Positions 8,951-18,595 are shown, counted from the stretch's first letter. The stretch is DNA of 64,000 nucleotides from Sinimarinibacterium sp. NLF-5-8 (GCF_010092425.1 NZ_CP048030.1:1054001-1118000), one strand, 5' to 3'. Program-made: numbers and translations. The notes: a model not told the origin generated them from the letters alone.

Positions 8951-10941
8951 GCGCAAGCCTCCCCAATCTGATCCAGCCAATCGGTCACGGCGACCGCATC
9001 GCGCACCCGTGGCATCGGCGGCAGCGCTGCCAGCACTTTGCGGCCATAGCTTTTTTGTGTGAGCCGTGGATCGCACAACATCAACAGTCCGCGATCCTGA
9101 GGGTCGCGGATCAGCCGTCCGGCGCCCTGGCGCAGCATGATGATGGCTTCCGGCAGTTGCAGTTCAAAAAATGCACTGCCCCCGCGTGACTTGATTGCTT
9201 CGATCTTGGCATCCAGCACCGGATCGCCCGGTGCCGCAAACGGCAGACGGTCGATGATGACGACACGCAGCGCCTGACCGCGCACATCAACCCCTTCCCA
9301 GAAGCTGCTGGTGCCCACCAGCACCGCATTGCCATCGGCAACAAAGCGATCCAACAGCGCCGAGCGCGCATCTTCGCCCTGCACCAGCACATTCAGGCTG
9401 AGTTGTTCACGCAAGAACTGCGCAATCACCCGCAGCGCGCGGTAGCTGGTGCACAGCACGAATGCACCGCCGCCCGCCGCCTGGATCACCGGCAGCGCGG
9501 CCTCGGCAATCGCCTGCGGATAGGTGGGATCGTTGGGGTCGGGCAAACCCGGCGGCAGATACAGCCGCGCCTGGGTGGCAAAATCAAACGGGCTTTGAAG
9601 CTGGGTGGTTGGCGTTTCGGCAGGCAGCCCCAACTGATCGACAAAATGCTTGAAATCATGTCCCGCCGCCAAGGTTGCCGAAGTCAGAATCCAGGCGCCC
9701 GGATAAGTGCTGCGCATCCGCGCAAAGCTGTCCGACAGGTCGATCGGCGTCAGGTTGAGGCTGCCCCCCTGACCGACCGCCTCCACCCAGCGCACCTCCC
9801 GGACGCGTGGCGGCGCAGAATCCGGCGACGCCCCTTCGGGGCTGGCCTCGGCGTCGGCGTCGGCAGGCGCACGATCCAGCACCTGCAACCAATGGCTGCG
9901 CAACACAAAGGTGCGTTCCAGCAATCCGGAAAACTCGGCGCTGCGCTCCTCCAGCGGTTTGAGCGCCTGATACAGCGCCTCGATCGAATGTTCGATGCGA
10001 TCGAGCACCGGCGCCACGCCCGGGGTGTGGCAAAAACGCGCCAGCAACAGGCGGTTGCTCAACCGCGCCAGAAACGGCGCCAGCACCGAAACGTCTGCCG
10101 ACAACAGTTGCGCGCTTTCTTGGACATGCGGCAGATCGCCACAGTTTTGCGCTTCGATCTGCACGTCTTTGGCCAAATCCTGCAGTTGCCGGGTTGAAAT
10201 ACGACAACCAAAGAACTGCGCAGCCAATTCGGGCAGCTGATGAGCCTCATCCATGATGATGGCGTCGCTGCCCGCCAGAATCTGGCCAAAACCGCGATCC
10301 TTGAGGGTGAAGTCGGCCAGCAGCAAGTGATGGTTGATGACGACCAGATCGGCCGCCTGGGCATTGCGCCGCGCGCGCGCGACAAAGCAATTTTCAAAAT
10401 CCTCGCAGCGGCTGCCCAGACAATTATCCGCCGTAGAGGTGATTTGCCGGGTCAGCGGCGCATCGTCGGCAAATTCACCCAACTCCGACAACTCGCCGGT
10501 TGCGGTGCGCCGCGCCCAGTCCTGCACCCCAAGCCACTGTTCAAAATAATGGTGTTGAACCGCCGGCACCTTGCTGGCGCGCTTCATCCGGTACAGACAC
10601 AGATAATTGGCACGCCCCTTGAGCAGCGCCACTCGGGCCTCGCTGCCGATCGCGCGCAGCAGACGCGGCAGGTCGCGGTTGAACAGTTGATCCTGCAAGG
10701 TGCGCGTGCCGGTGGAGACGATCGTGCGCTGTCCCGACAACAGCGCCGGCAGAAGATAGGCAAAGGTTTTGCCGGTGCCGGTACCGGCTTCGATCACCAG
10801 CGCCGTTTCATCCACGATCGCGCGCGCCACTTCGGCGGCCATCTGCTGCTGCGCCGCGCGTGGGGCAAACCCTTCAACGGCCTGCGCCAGAACGCCATCA
10901 CTGCCCAGCAGCGATGCCAGCGTGGCCGGATCGAGCTTCAC
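8947..10941 (-). CDS. XPD/DinG-family ATP-dependent helicase (YoaA-like)
   Basis: The 664-residue protein is a superfamily 2 helicase with an iron-sulfur cluster. Walker A is EAGTGTGKTFAYL (near 50-62), the DEAH box is IIMDEAHQLPE (near 230), and cluster cysteines lie in NYLCLYRM and DNCLGSRCEDFENCF (near 110-185). Motifs V/VI appear as FWEGVDVRGQALRVVIIDRLPF and RQGAGRLIRD. Length and motifs fit YoaA better than the longer DinG; both act in DNA repair on forked or damaged DNA. The start is GTG, overlapping the stop of the TPR lipoprotein gene (GTGA). Confidence 0.9.
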   Translation of the reverse strand: MKLDPATLASLLGSDGVLAQAVEGFAPRAAQQQMAAEVARAIVDETALVIEAGTGTGKTFAYLLPALLSGQRTIVSTGTRTLQDQLFNRDLPRLLRAIGSEARVALLKGRANYLCLYRMKRASKVPAVQHHYFEQWLGVQDWARRTATGELSELGEFADDAPLTRQITSTADNCLGSRCEDFENCFVARARRNAQAADLVVINHHLLLADFTLKDRGFGQILAGSDAIIMDEAHQLPELAAQFFGCRISTRQLQDLAKDVQIEAQNCGDLPHVQESAQLLSADVSVLAPFLARLSNRLLLARFCHTPGVAPVLDRIEHSIEALYQALKPLEERSAEFSGLLERTFVLRSHWLQVLDRAPADADAEASPEGASPDSAPPRVREVRWVEAVGQGGSLNLTPIDLSDSFARMRSTYPGAWILTSATLAAGHDFKHFVDQLGLPAETPTTQLQSPFDFATQARLYLPPGLPDPNDPTYPQAIAEAALPVIQAAGGGAFVLCTSYRALRVIAQFLREQLSLNVLVQGEDARSALLDRFVADGNAVLVGTSSFWEGVDVRGQALRVVIIDRLPFAAPGDPVLDAKIEAIKSRGGSAFFELQLPEAIIMLRQGAGRLIRDPQDRGLLMLCDPRLTQKSYGRKVLAALPPMPRVRDAVAVTDWLDQIGEACA

Positions 10942-11576
10942 GGCTGCGACAGCGCGTAGACCTGCGCCTCCAGCGCAGTGGCCTGCGCGCGCGCCTGTGC
11001 AGCGCCGGTGGCATCGCCCTGGGTCTCACGGGCGCCGGCAATGGTGCGCCAGTTGATCAGCTCGGCGTAGGGATTGCCGCGCCCCAGTGCATTGGCCTTG
11101 GCCGCAACGCTTTCAGCCTGCGCGGCATTGCCTTGCGCCAGATAAGTCTGGCCGAGCATGGCCCAGACAAAATAATTGCGCGGCTCGATCCGCAGCGCGC
11201 GCTCCAGCGACGCCGCCGCCTGATCGGGCTGTGCGGCATCGAGCGCCGCGCGCGCCTGCTTCATCAAAGAGGTGACGGCGGCACTGCTGATGTCCGCCGC
11301 ACTCGGCGGACGCTGCACCGGCGCCGCATCGACCTGTGGCGGCAGCGGCTCAGGCACGCCCGGCGTCGCCGCAGGCGCCGGCATGCCGATGATGACCTGC
11401 CCTTGTGGACTGCTCTGGTGCTGTCCCTGGATGGGGGCACAGCCACTCAAACCACCGAGCATCAGGAGCAACAACCAGCGCCGATACTGCGCGCGCATTT
11501 TTTTCATGGTCTTCATTTGCGAATCAAAGCCTTTCGATGATTTCCGATGCTGGCGGACGGCAGGATTTTTGCTCAT
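10938..11576 (-). CDS. TPR lipoprotein, likely LpoP-type activator of PBP1b
   Basis: This is an outer-membrane-type lipoprotein: LLLLMLGGLSGC gives a lipobox with cysteine near residue 46, then a Pro/Gln-rich linker and tetratricopeptide repeats (AARAALDAAQPDQAAASLERALRIEP, WAMLGQTYLAQGNAAQAESVA). The ATG at 11576 overlaps the mrcB stop as ATGA; an inner start MKTMKK at 11516 would give a more usual signal peptide. In Pseudomonas a TPR lipoprotein (LpoP) next to ponB activates PBP1b, and the same arrangement here suggests that role. That is inference from family and context. Confidence 0.75.
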   Translation of the reverse strand: MSKNPAVRQHRKSSKGFDSQMKTMKKMRAQYRRWLLLLMLGGLSGCAPIQGQHQSSPQGQVIIGMPAPAATPGVPEPLPPQVDAAPVQRPPSAADISSAAVTSLMKQARAALDAAQPDQAAASLERALRIEPRNYFVWAMLGQTYLAQGNAAQAESVAAKANALGRGNPYAELINWRTIAGARETQGDATGAAQARAQATALEAQVYALSQP

Positions 11577-13876
11577 GGCCAGCCAAACAGATCACGCAGC
11601 CAGCCCGGCGCCGAATCGGTGGACTCCAGTGCACAGGGGGCCCAGCGCTGCGGCACATGATCACGCATCACCGGAATCATCTGCGCCGCCGGACAGCCGC
11701 CATCGGCGCGCAGGCCGGTGGCACGATCCAGCAGCACTTCTTCGATGGTCGGTGGCGGCAGCGGATCAAAGCTTTGCACGCGCAGATCGTTCATCACCTG
11801 CGTCCAGATCGGCAGTGCGCCGCTGGAGCCTGTCAGCCCGCTGGACTGGTTATCGTCACGGCCCACCCAGATCACTGCTGCATGATCGGCGGCAAACCCG
11901 GCAAACCAGCTGTCACGATAATCGTCGGTGGTTCCGCTCTTGCCCGCCAGCAGAACATTGCCGGCAATGGTGGCGTAGGCCGCGCGCCCGGTGCCTTCGC
12001 TCATCACCTTGCGCATGGCCCAATCGACCAGATACACCGCCGACTCCGGCAAGGTCTGCTCCACCTTGATCGGAAACCGCTTCAGCGGCTGGCCTTCCTT
12101 GGTCTGCACCTCACGGATCGCCGACAACGGCGCCCTGAAACCGCCCGCCGCCAGCGTGGCATACATCTGCGCCACGTCGATCGGCGCCATTTCCAGCGCC
12201 CCCAGAAAGATCGACGGCACGGCCGCGGCATTGCCCCGGTAACCCGCGCGCTTGAGCGTTTCCATCACACGGCTCGCACCCAGCTGCATCCCCACATGCA
12301 CCACCGGCAGGTTGTAGGACTGCGCCAGCGCCTTGTACAACGGCTGCGCACCATGCAGTTTGCGATCATAATTTTTGGGTGCCCACGGCTTGGCTCCGGC
12401 CTGGTTGATGACCAGTGGCTCATCGGGAATCAAGCTGTTCAGATTGAACTGATCAGGCTGTTGCAACGCCGTCAGATACACAAACGGCTTGACTAGCGAA
12501 CCGATGGGACGCCGGGCATCCAGCGCGCGGTTGAATCCGGCAAAACGCACTTCACGGCCACTGACCAGCGCCAGCACCTCACCGCCTTCGGGCGCCACCA
12601 CCACCCCCGCAGACTCCAGCGTGCCGGCCTTGAGCTTGCGGCTGCGTTCCAGCGTTGGCAGTGCCTCGGAAATCCGCCGTTCCAGCGCTTCCTGCGCGCG
12701 TGGATTGAGCGTGGTAAAAATCCGCAGACCATCATCGGTCAGGTCTTCTTCCTGGTATTGCTCGCGCAACTGGCGCTTGACCAGTTCCACAAACGCCGGA
12801 AAACGCTCGGCGCCTCCGCGTCGGCCACTGTCCACGCCCAGTGACTGCACCCGCGCGCGCTGATAGGCGGCATCGTCAATCAAGCCTTCGCTGTGAAAGA
12901 TATCGAGCACCAGATCCCGCCGCGCCAGCGCGCGCTCGGGATTGCGACGCGGGTTGTAGTAAGAAGGTCCCTTGATCAGCCCCACCAGCATTGCGATTTC
13001 TTGCGGCTCCAGCTCCGACAGCGGCTTGTTGTAATAAAAGTGCGCGCCCAGGCCAAAACCATGAACGGCGCGATTGCCGTCCTGCCCCAGATGAACTTCG
13101 TTGAAATACGCTTCGAGAATCTCGCGCTTGCTGTAGTGTCGTTCGATCAGCAGCGCCATGAACGCTTCGTCGATCTTGCGGATCAGGGTCTGGCGGCTGC
13201 TCAGAAAAAAGTTCTTGACCAATTGCTGGGTAATGGTGCTGCCCCCCTGCACCACATGACCCGCGCGCAGATTGGCCAGCGCCGCCCGGAAAATCGCGCG
13301 GGGACTGACACCGTGGTGGCGGAAAAACTGCCGATCCTCAACCGCCACCAGCCCCTGAACCAGCAGATCCGGCACCTCATCGATGCGCACCAGCACGCGG
13401 TCTTCGCCATGGCGCGGAAAAATACTGCCGATCAGCATCGGATCGAGCCGCACGATATCCTGCAGCACGCCATCATCGAGTCGATACACCGCACTGATGC
13501 TGTTGCCTTCAAAGCGCACGCCCAGTTTTTGCCCGGCCTGTTTTTCGTCCCAGAAATCAAACGGACGGACATGGATGTCGATCTGCGTGCGCGAAGGCTG
13601 AAAACTGCCGGTGTTGGCCAGGCGCGGATCCTCCCGGTACCCCAGCCGGTTGAGCTCGTGGGTCAACTCCGTCGGCGACAGCCGCAGCCCCGCATATAGC
13701 TCCATCGGCGCGGCATAAACCTGGGCCGGCAACGCCCAGCGCGCACCAGAAAACCGTACCCGGATTTGCTGATCGAGTTGCATCAAATACGCGCTGAACG
13801 CAATCAACCCAAGGCTGAATCCGATCAACAGCACCGAGAGCACAACGGCTCGCAAAGGACGACGTGGACGTGACAT
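11573..13876 (-). CDS. mrcB: Penicillin-binding protein 1B
   Basis: A bifunctional peptidoglycan glycosyltransferase/transpeptidase of 767 residues. One N-terminal membrane helix (VVLSVLLIGFSLGLIAFSAYL) is followed by a UB2H-like region. The glycosyltransferase has catalytic Glu in VAVEDRQFF and GGSTITQQLVKN. The transpeptidase has serine in IGSLVKPF and KSGTTDDYRDSWFAGF. It heads a minus-strand operon of five genes joined by 4-base overlaps or very short gaps, linking wall synthesis, a DNA helicase and tRNA modification. Confidence 0.95.
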   Translation of the reverse strand: MSRPRRPLRAVVLSVLLIGFSLGLIAFSAYLMQLDQQIRVRFSGARWALPAQVYAAPMELYAGLRLSPTELTHELNRLGYREDPRLANTGSFQPSRTQIDIHVRPFDFWDEKQAGQKLGVRFEGNSISAVYRLDDGVLQDIVRLDPMLIGSIFPRHGEDRVLVRIDEVPDLLVQGLVAVEDRQFFRHHGVSPRAIFRAALANLRAGHVVQGGSTITQQLVKNFFLSSRQTLIRKIDEAFMALLIERHYSKREILEAYFNEVHLGQDGNRAVHGFGLGAHFYYNKPLSELEPQEIAMLVGLIKGPSYYNPRRNPERALARRDLVLDIFHSEGLIDDAAYQRARVQSLGVDSGRRGGAERFPAFVELVKRQLREQYQEEDLTDDGLRIFTTLNPRAQEALERRISEALPTLERSRKLKAGTLESAGVVVAPEGGEVLALVSGREVRFAGFNRALDARRPIGSLVKPFVYLTALQQPDQFNLNSLIPDEPLVINQAGAKPWAPKNYDRKLHGAQPLYKALAQSYNLPVVHVGMQLGASRVMETLKRAGYRGNAAAVPSIFLGALEMAPIDVAQMYATLAAGGFRAPLSAIREVQTKEGQPLKRFPIKVEQTLPESAVYLVDWAMRKVMSEGTGRAAYATIAGNVLLAGKSGTTDDYRDSWFAGFAADHAAVIWVGRDDNQSSGLTGSSGALPIWTQVMNDLRVQSFDPLPPPTIEEVLLDRATGLRADGGCPAAQMIPVMRDHVPQRWAPCALESTDSAPGWLRDLFGWP

Positions 13877-13992
13877 AACTGCCGATTTTAGTCGATAACG
13901 CCGTACTTTCGCGGCACTGTTTGTACTGCCGGGGTCTACATCCGTGAAGCACGTCCCGTATCATTGCCGACTTACCTGGCTCCGATGGATTT

Positions 13993-14547
13993 ATGCGTCA
14001 CTCGCCTGCTTCTGAATTTGATGATCGCCCGCCCAGCCGCTCGCAGCGCAAACGCGATGCCGATGCGCTGTGGCAGATCGGCATGTCGCTGCTGGAGCTG
14101 TCCGAACAGCATTTGCAGCATCCCGGCATTTCAGCCGAAGTGCGCGCAGCACTGGCCGATTACCGCCGTTTTCCAACCATGGAAGCCAAACGGCGGCAGA
14201 TGCAATACATCGCCAAATTGCTGCGCGTGACCGACCCCGACGCGCTCGATGCCGCACTGCACGCCCATCAGCGCAACAAACAACGCGATACCGATACGCT
14301 CAGCGAAGCCGAAAACTGGCGTCAGCGCCTGCTCACCGAAGATCAGGCCTGGGACGACTGGTGCCACCAGGTGCCACAAGGTAACCAAAAAGCCCTGCGC
14401 GGACTGCTCACCAATGCCCGGCGTGAATGGCAGCAAGCCGTCGATCGCGCGCTGCCCGGCGAGGCGCCCAAAAAAGGCAAGCTCTACAAAGAACTGTTCC
14501 AGAAGCTGCGCGCAACATTGCTGGCACGCAATCAAGCGCAAGACTAA
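13993..14547 (+). CDS. darP: Ribosome-associated protein DarP (YjgA, DUF615)
   Basis: The 184-residue basic protein reads PPSRSQRKRDADALWQIGMSLLELSEQHL, then FPTMEAKRRQMQYIAKLLR, both signature blocks of DUF615. DarP helps late assembly of the 50S subunit. The C-terminus KGKLYKELFQKLRATL is also conserved. It is divergent from mrcB with about 115 bases between them. Confidence 0.93.
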   Translation: MRHSPASEFDDRPPSRSQRKRDADALWQIGMSLLELSEQHLQHPGISAEVRAALADYRRFPTMEAKRRQMQYIAKLLRVTDPDALDAALHAHQRNKQRDTDTLSEAENWRQRLLTEDQAWDDWCHQVPQGNQKALRGLLTNARREWQQAVDRALPGEAPKKGKLYKELFQKLRATLLARNQAQD

Positions 14548-14639
14548 AAAATCCACTTTGCAGGCTTTGGATCAAACCACCCGCCGCAAAAGCGGTACGC
14601 ACCGTGCCGATTCGTGCAGAATGAGGGTAGTCGCGTACC

Positions 14640-14700
14640 CCGCTACCCTGTAGTTACCCCGAAAGCTACCCCGGAAATTGGGGCATGGCAGTGACCTAAA
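14640..14700 (-). other. Probable integrase-island leader remnant beside tRNA-Thr
   Basis: The segment with repeated TTACCCCGAAAGCTACCCCGG and GGGGCATGGCAGTGAC closely resembles the segment at 30268-30314. In both places it lies about 80 bases downstream of a tRNA-like 3' end. On the minus strand it reads like the GNFRG-type leader often found just before tRNA-site tyrosine integrases; no integrase gene remains. The rest of 14548-14770 holds only the tRNA terminator. Confidence 0.4.
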
Positions 14701-14723
14701 ATGCTCTTGATGAGCGTTAAACG

Positions 14724-14754
14724 TAAAAAAACCCTTGACTTTGCAAGGGTTTTT
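14724..14754 (-). terminator. Terminator of tRNA-Thr
   Basis: The inverted repeat ACCCTTG / CAAGGGT has runs of A and T on either side, placed about 20 bases after the tRNA 3' end in its direction of transcription. Confidence 0.8.
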
Positions 14755-14773
14755 GAGGATTTGCACAATAAGT

Positions 14774-14849
<76 letters not shown>

Positions 14850-14956
14850 AACAAGGGCGCGGGATTATAGTCGCGATGCCCTGAGGAAACAATCATCGGA
14901 GAGTGCTTTGCACATCGGGCATGTGGCGGCTGGTGCTGGCTGAAGGGGCTGGCACA

Positions 14957-14976
14957 GTGCCATCAATTGATGGCAC
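14957..14976. promoter_or_regulatory. Perfect 20-base palindrome, candidate operator of the M24/EphD operon
   Basis: GTGCCATCAATTGATGGCAC is self-complementary over all 20 bases and overlaps a second small palindrome GGCACAGTGCC (14951-14961). It lies 43 bases before the M24 peptidase ATG, followed by GATACAGTTGTATAC. The size and symmetry suit a TetR- or GntR-type repressor; no regulator gene is adjacent. Confidence 0.5.
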
Positions 14977-15018
14977 ACTCGGGGGATACAGTTGTATACC
15001 TGAAGCTGGAGGTTAATC

Positions 15019-15921
15019 ATGTCAAAGAACGTATCAAACGCTTGGGTGCCCAGCCCAGTGGACCTGGAGGGTTTTCGCACGGCGCAACGGTTGGCGTATC
15101 GCTGCGCCGAAACCATTGCTGCTGAAGTTCAGCCGGGCATGACCGAGCGCTTTGTCGCCAAGCGCATGCGCGAGTTTTTGCATGATGAAGGTGCGGATGA
15201 TTGCTTTCACGAGCCGTTTGCCTGGTTTGGCAACCGCACGGCCTTTGATGGCTTTATTGGCATCACCCATTTTGGCGGCTTTAACCCGGCGTTTTACCCC
15301 GGCTTCAAGCGCCTTGAAGAAGGCATGCCGTTTATCCTCGACTGCGCCCCCACAGTCAAAGGCTACACCGCCGATATTGGCTATTGCGGCGTGATTGGTG
15401 AAAACCGCGTGCTCGACAAAATGATGGACGATCTGCGCGAATACCGGCAGCTGATTGTGGACAAAGTGCGCGCGCGCGACACCCTGGCCAACGTCAGCCG
15501 CGCCGTGGATCAGCTTGCCGCGCGTCACGGTTATGAGCCGCGTCATAAGGCCTATCCGTTTGAGGTGCTGGCGCATCGCGTGGAAAAACTCTCCGACGAT
15601 GGCCGCAGCGCGCATCCGTCCCTCGCACGCTTTGGCATTCGCAACATTACCGAACTGGCCAAGGGCGTGTTCAAAGGCCGGCGCGAAGGCTGGTCACCGC
15701 TGTGGAACAGCAGCAGCCGCTCCGATCACCGCCCGACGCCGGGACTGTGGGCGGTGGAACCACACCTGGGTTTTCGCGGCACCGGCGCCAAGTTTGAAGA
15801 ACTGTTGGTCGTCACCGACGATGATGCGTACTGGCTGGATGACGACGTGCCGCATGTGCGCCGCTGGGTTGCGCGCGGCCTGTGGCCGATGGCCGAAAAA
15901 TCAATGGAGCAAGCCGCATGA
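15019..15921 (+). CDS. M24-family metallopeptidase (aminopeptidase P-like fold)
   Basis: The 300-residue protein has the pita-bread fold of methionine/proline aminopeptidases. EVQPGMTERFVAKRMREFLHDEGA is the entry region, PFILDCAPTVKGYTADIGYCGVIGE carries two metal-binding aspartates, and the end (FRGTGAKFEELLVVTDDDAYWLDD) carries a glutamate ligand. A clear Shine-Dalgarno CTGGAGG precedes the ATG. It is the first gene of a three-gene operon and overlaps the next by ATGA. The substrate is unknown; in such operons it may act on a small molecule rather than a peptide. Confidence 0.82.
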   Translation: MSKNVSNAWVPSPVDLEGFRTAQRLAYRCAETIAAEVQPGMTERFVAKRMREFLHDEGADDCFHEPFAWFGNRTAFDGFIGITHFGGFNPAFYPGFKRLEEGMPFILDCAPTVKGYTADIGYCGVIGENRVLDKMMDDLREYRQLIVDKVRARDTLANVSRAVDQLAARHGYEPRHKAYPFEVLAHRVEKLSDDGRSAHPSLARFGIRNITELAKGVFKGRREGWSPLWNSSSRSDHRPTPGLWAVEPHLGFRGTGAKFEELLVVTDDDAYWLDDDVPHVRRWVARGLWPMAEKSMEQAA

Positions 15922-17651
15922 ATCAACCTTTTTTTGTGAACTCCGGCGACGTGCGCCTGGCCGTGCGCGAATGGGGCGCGCGCGATAAACCCACCGTTTT
16001 GCTGGTTCATGGCTATCCCGATTCCAGCCATGTGTGGGACGCCACCGCGCGCTTGTTGGCCGATGATTTTCATGTGGTGGTCTACGACGTGCGCGGTGCC
16101 GGTTTATCCAGCATCCCCAGCCGCACCGAGGACTACGCGCTGGCGCACCTGGTTGAAGACTGCGCGGCGGTGATCGACGCGGTCAGCCCCGACAAGCCCG
16201 TGCATTTGGTTGGCCACGATTGGGGCTCGATTCAATCCTGGGAATCGGTCACCACCGAACGCCTGAAAGGCCGGATTGCCTCTTACACCACGATGTCCGG
16301 CCCCAGCCTCGATCACGTTGGGTTTTGGATGCAAAAGCGGATTCGTGACGGCAAGTTGTCCGATCGCGCGCGCGTGGCCGTTCAAGGGCTGCACTCTTGG
16401 TATATCGGCATGTTTCACCTGCCAGTGGCTGCGCCGCTGCTGTGGCGCGTGGGTCTGGACAAGCTCTGGCCAAAGATTTTGACGCGCTTGGAAGGCGTTG
16501 AACCCGAGCTCAACGAAACCCAACGCAAGGATGGCCGCTACGGCATCAACCTGTATCGTGCCAACGTGCGCAGTTGCCTGCTGCACCCGCGCGAGCGCCG
16601 CACCGAGATTCCGGTGCAGTTGATCGTCGCCACGCAAGATCCTTTTGTAACGCCGCAGTTACTCGAAGACTTGCCGCAATGGGCGCCGAATCTGTGGCGC
16701 TCCACCATCAACGCCGGGCACTGGCTGCCGCTCACCAATGCTGCGTTTGTGGCCTCCAAGGTGCGCCAGTTTGTGAACTTTGTTGAAACCGGCGAAGCCA
16801 CGCCAGCGCTGGAGCGCGCGCGCTACAACCACGCCCCACGCAAGCACAGCGGCAAACTGGTGATTGTCACCGGCGCCGGTTCCGGCATTGGCCGCCAAAC
16901 CGTACTGGCCTTTGCCGAGGCTGGCGCCGATACCTTGTGTGTGGATATTGACCTGGCCGCCGCCGAACGCACCGCTGAACTGGCGCAAGTGTTTGACACC
17001 CACAGCCGCGCATTTTCGCTGGACGTGGGCGACGCCAAAGCCATGGCCGCCTTTGCCAGCGAAGTGCACGACAGCTACGGCGCGCCCGATGTGGTGGTCA
17101 ACAACGCCGGCATCGGCATGTCCGGCTCGGTGCTGCGCACTTCCACCAAAGACTGGCAACGGATTATCAAGGTCAATTTATGGGGCGTGATTCACGGCTC
17201 GCAGCTGTTTGCCCAACAAATGGTGGATGCTGGCAAACGCGGCAACATCGTCAATGTTTCCTCCGGCCTTGCGTTTTTGCCGACGCGAATGACCCCGGCT
17301 TACAACACCACCAAAGCCGCCGTGCAAATGCTCACCGAATGCTTGCGCGCGGAGCTGGCGGATCAAAAAATCGGTGTCAGCGCCATTTATCCCGGCGTGG
17401 TCAACACCAATATCGTCAACACCGCAACGATGGTGGGCTTGCGCGGCGACAAGGCTGAAAAACAGCGCGCGCGCGCCAACAGGCTTTATCAACTGCGCAA
17501 TCTCAAGCCCGAGGCGGTCGCGCACGCGATTCTGGACGCGGTGGAACACAACCGCCCCGAAGTGCGTGTGGGCGCCGAAGTCCATGCCATCCGCTGGCTG
17601 TCGCGCCTTGCGCCCGGCCTGACCCGCCGCCTTGCGCGGCTCAATGCTTGA
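15918..17651 (+). CDS. Alpha/beta hydrolase fused to short-chain dehydrogenase (EphD-like)
   Basis: The 577-residue fusion has an N-terminal alpha/beta hydrolase with epoxide hydrolase-like features: HGYP (31-34), nucleophile Asp101 in GHDWGS, and a late catalytic His in AGHWLPLTN. It is followed near residue 315 by a short-chain dehydrogenase/reductase with TGAGSGIG, NNAGIGMSG, NVSSGLAF and YNTTKAAV (Tyr-x3-Lys). The same architecture is known from mycobacterial EphD and from hydrocarbon- or lipid-degrading gammaproteobacteria. It probably opens and oxidises an epoxide or related hydrophobic substrate. It overlaps the M24 gene by 4 bases and is followed 14 bases later by the hydrolase gene. 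Confidence 0.88.
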   Translation: MNQPFFVNSGDVRLAVREWGARDKPTVLLVHGYPDSSHVWDATARLLADDFHVVVYDVRGAGLSSIPSRTEDYALAHLVEDCAAVIDAVSPDKPVHLVGHDWGSIQSWESVTTERLKGRIASYTTMSGPSLDHVGFWMQKRIRDGKLSDRARVAVQGLHSWYIGMFHLPVAAPLLWRVGLDKLWPKILTRLEGVEPELNETQRKDGRYGINLYRANVRSCLLHPRERRTEIPVQLIVATQDPFVTPQLLEDLPQWAPNLWRSTINAGHWLPLTNAAFVASKVRQFVNFVETGEATPALERARYNHAPRKHSGKLVIVTGAGSGIGRQTVLAFAEAGADTLCVDIDLAAAERTAELAQVFDTHSRAFSLDVGDAKAMAAFASEVHDSYGAPDVVVNNAGIGMSGSVLRTSTKDWQRIIKVNLWGVIHGSQLFAQQMVDAGKRGNIVNVSSGLAFLPTRMTPAYNTTKAAVQMLTECLRAELADQKIGVSAIYPGVVNTNIVNTATMVGLRGDKAEKQRARANRLYQLRNLKPEAVAHAILDAVEHNRPEVRVGAEVHAIRWLSRLAPGLTRRLARLNA

Positions 17652-17665
17652 ATCGGAGAACTCCC

Positions 17666-18595
17666 ATGCCTCCTGTTTTACCGTTCCCCCGCAAAAGCAG
17701 CGCTTCGCACAGCGATCACACCATCCAGCCACGCAAGGTTCAGTTTGACTGGGCCACGACACCGCTGGACTGGATTCCCAATCAGCCCTTTGCCAGCCAC
17801 TTCATCAACGAAATCAATCTGATTCTGCCAGCCGGCGAGTTATGGTTTTGCCGCTTGTACAACCAGGTTCTGCCGCTGGTTACCGACCCCAAGCTCAAAC
17901 AGGACGTGCAAGCCTTCATCCGCCAGGAGGCGATGCACTCGCGCGCGCATTCCAGTGCCTGTGCCGAGTACCTGAATGCCCACGGCATCAGCACCGAACG
18001 CAATCTGGCAGTGATGGACTTTTTGTTTGAGCGCATATTTGCCGATGCGCCGCTGGGGATCAAACTCCCCAAGATCCTGGATCGGCAATGGATGCTGTTC
18101 CGCCTCGGCATCATCGCCGCCGTTGAACACATGACCTGTGTACTCGGCAAATATGCCCTCAGCAACACTGAGTGGGAAAAACGTGGCGCCGACGCAACCC
18201 TGCTGGACCTGATCCGCTGGCACGGTGCCGAAGAAATCGAGCATCGCAGCGTGGCATTTGATCTGTACGAGCATCTGGGCGGCAGCTACCTCTCACGCTA
18301 TTACCTGTCGGCCCTGTCGTTTGTGGCCGTGTTCGGCATCTGGGCCGATGGTGCCGCCCATCTGATGCGCCAAGACCCACGCCTCAAGCCACAGCGCCCC
18401 AGCGTCTGGCGGCCGTGGCTATGGAAACAATGGGTGGCCAACGCCAAGCAAGGCTTGCTCCCGGATCCGGTATGGCTGTTTTTATCCGAACTGCCCTACC
18501 TGTCACCGTGGTACGACCCGCGCAATGCCGCATCCACTGAACAAGCGCTGGCATATTTGGCACAATCGCCGGCTGCGCGCGCAGTGAATGGTTGA
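17666..18595 (+). CDS. Metal-dependent hydrolase of the PF10118 family (ferritin-like diiron ligand pattern)
   Basis: The 309-residue protein starts at the ATG after GGAG (17655-17658). RQEAMHSRAHSSACAEYL and WHGAEEIEHRSVAFDLYEH carry Glu/His pairs that look like a helical diiron site; a further Glu-His lies in IIAAVEHMTCV. The family (annotated predicted metal-dependent hydrolase) often sits beside EphD-like fusions, as here. The reaction is unknown; oxidation or cleavage of a lipid-like substrate is plausible. Confidence 0.82.
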   Translation: MPPVLPFPRKSSASHSDHTIQPRKVQFDWATTPLDWIPNQPFASHFINEINLILPAGELWFCRLYNQVLPLVTDPKLKQDVQAFIRQEAMHSRAHSSACAEYLNAHGISTERNLAVMDFLFERIFADAPLGIKLPKILDRQWMLFRLGIIAAVEHMTCVLGKYALSNTEWEKRGADATLLDLIRWHGAEEIEHRSVAFDLYEHLGGSYLSRYYLSALSFVAVFGIWADGAAHLMRQDPRLKPQRPSVWRPWLWKQWVANAKQGLLPDPVWLFLSELPYLSPWYDPRNAASTEQALAYLAQSPAARAVNG

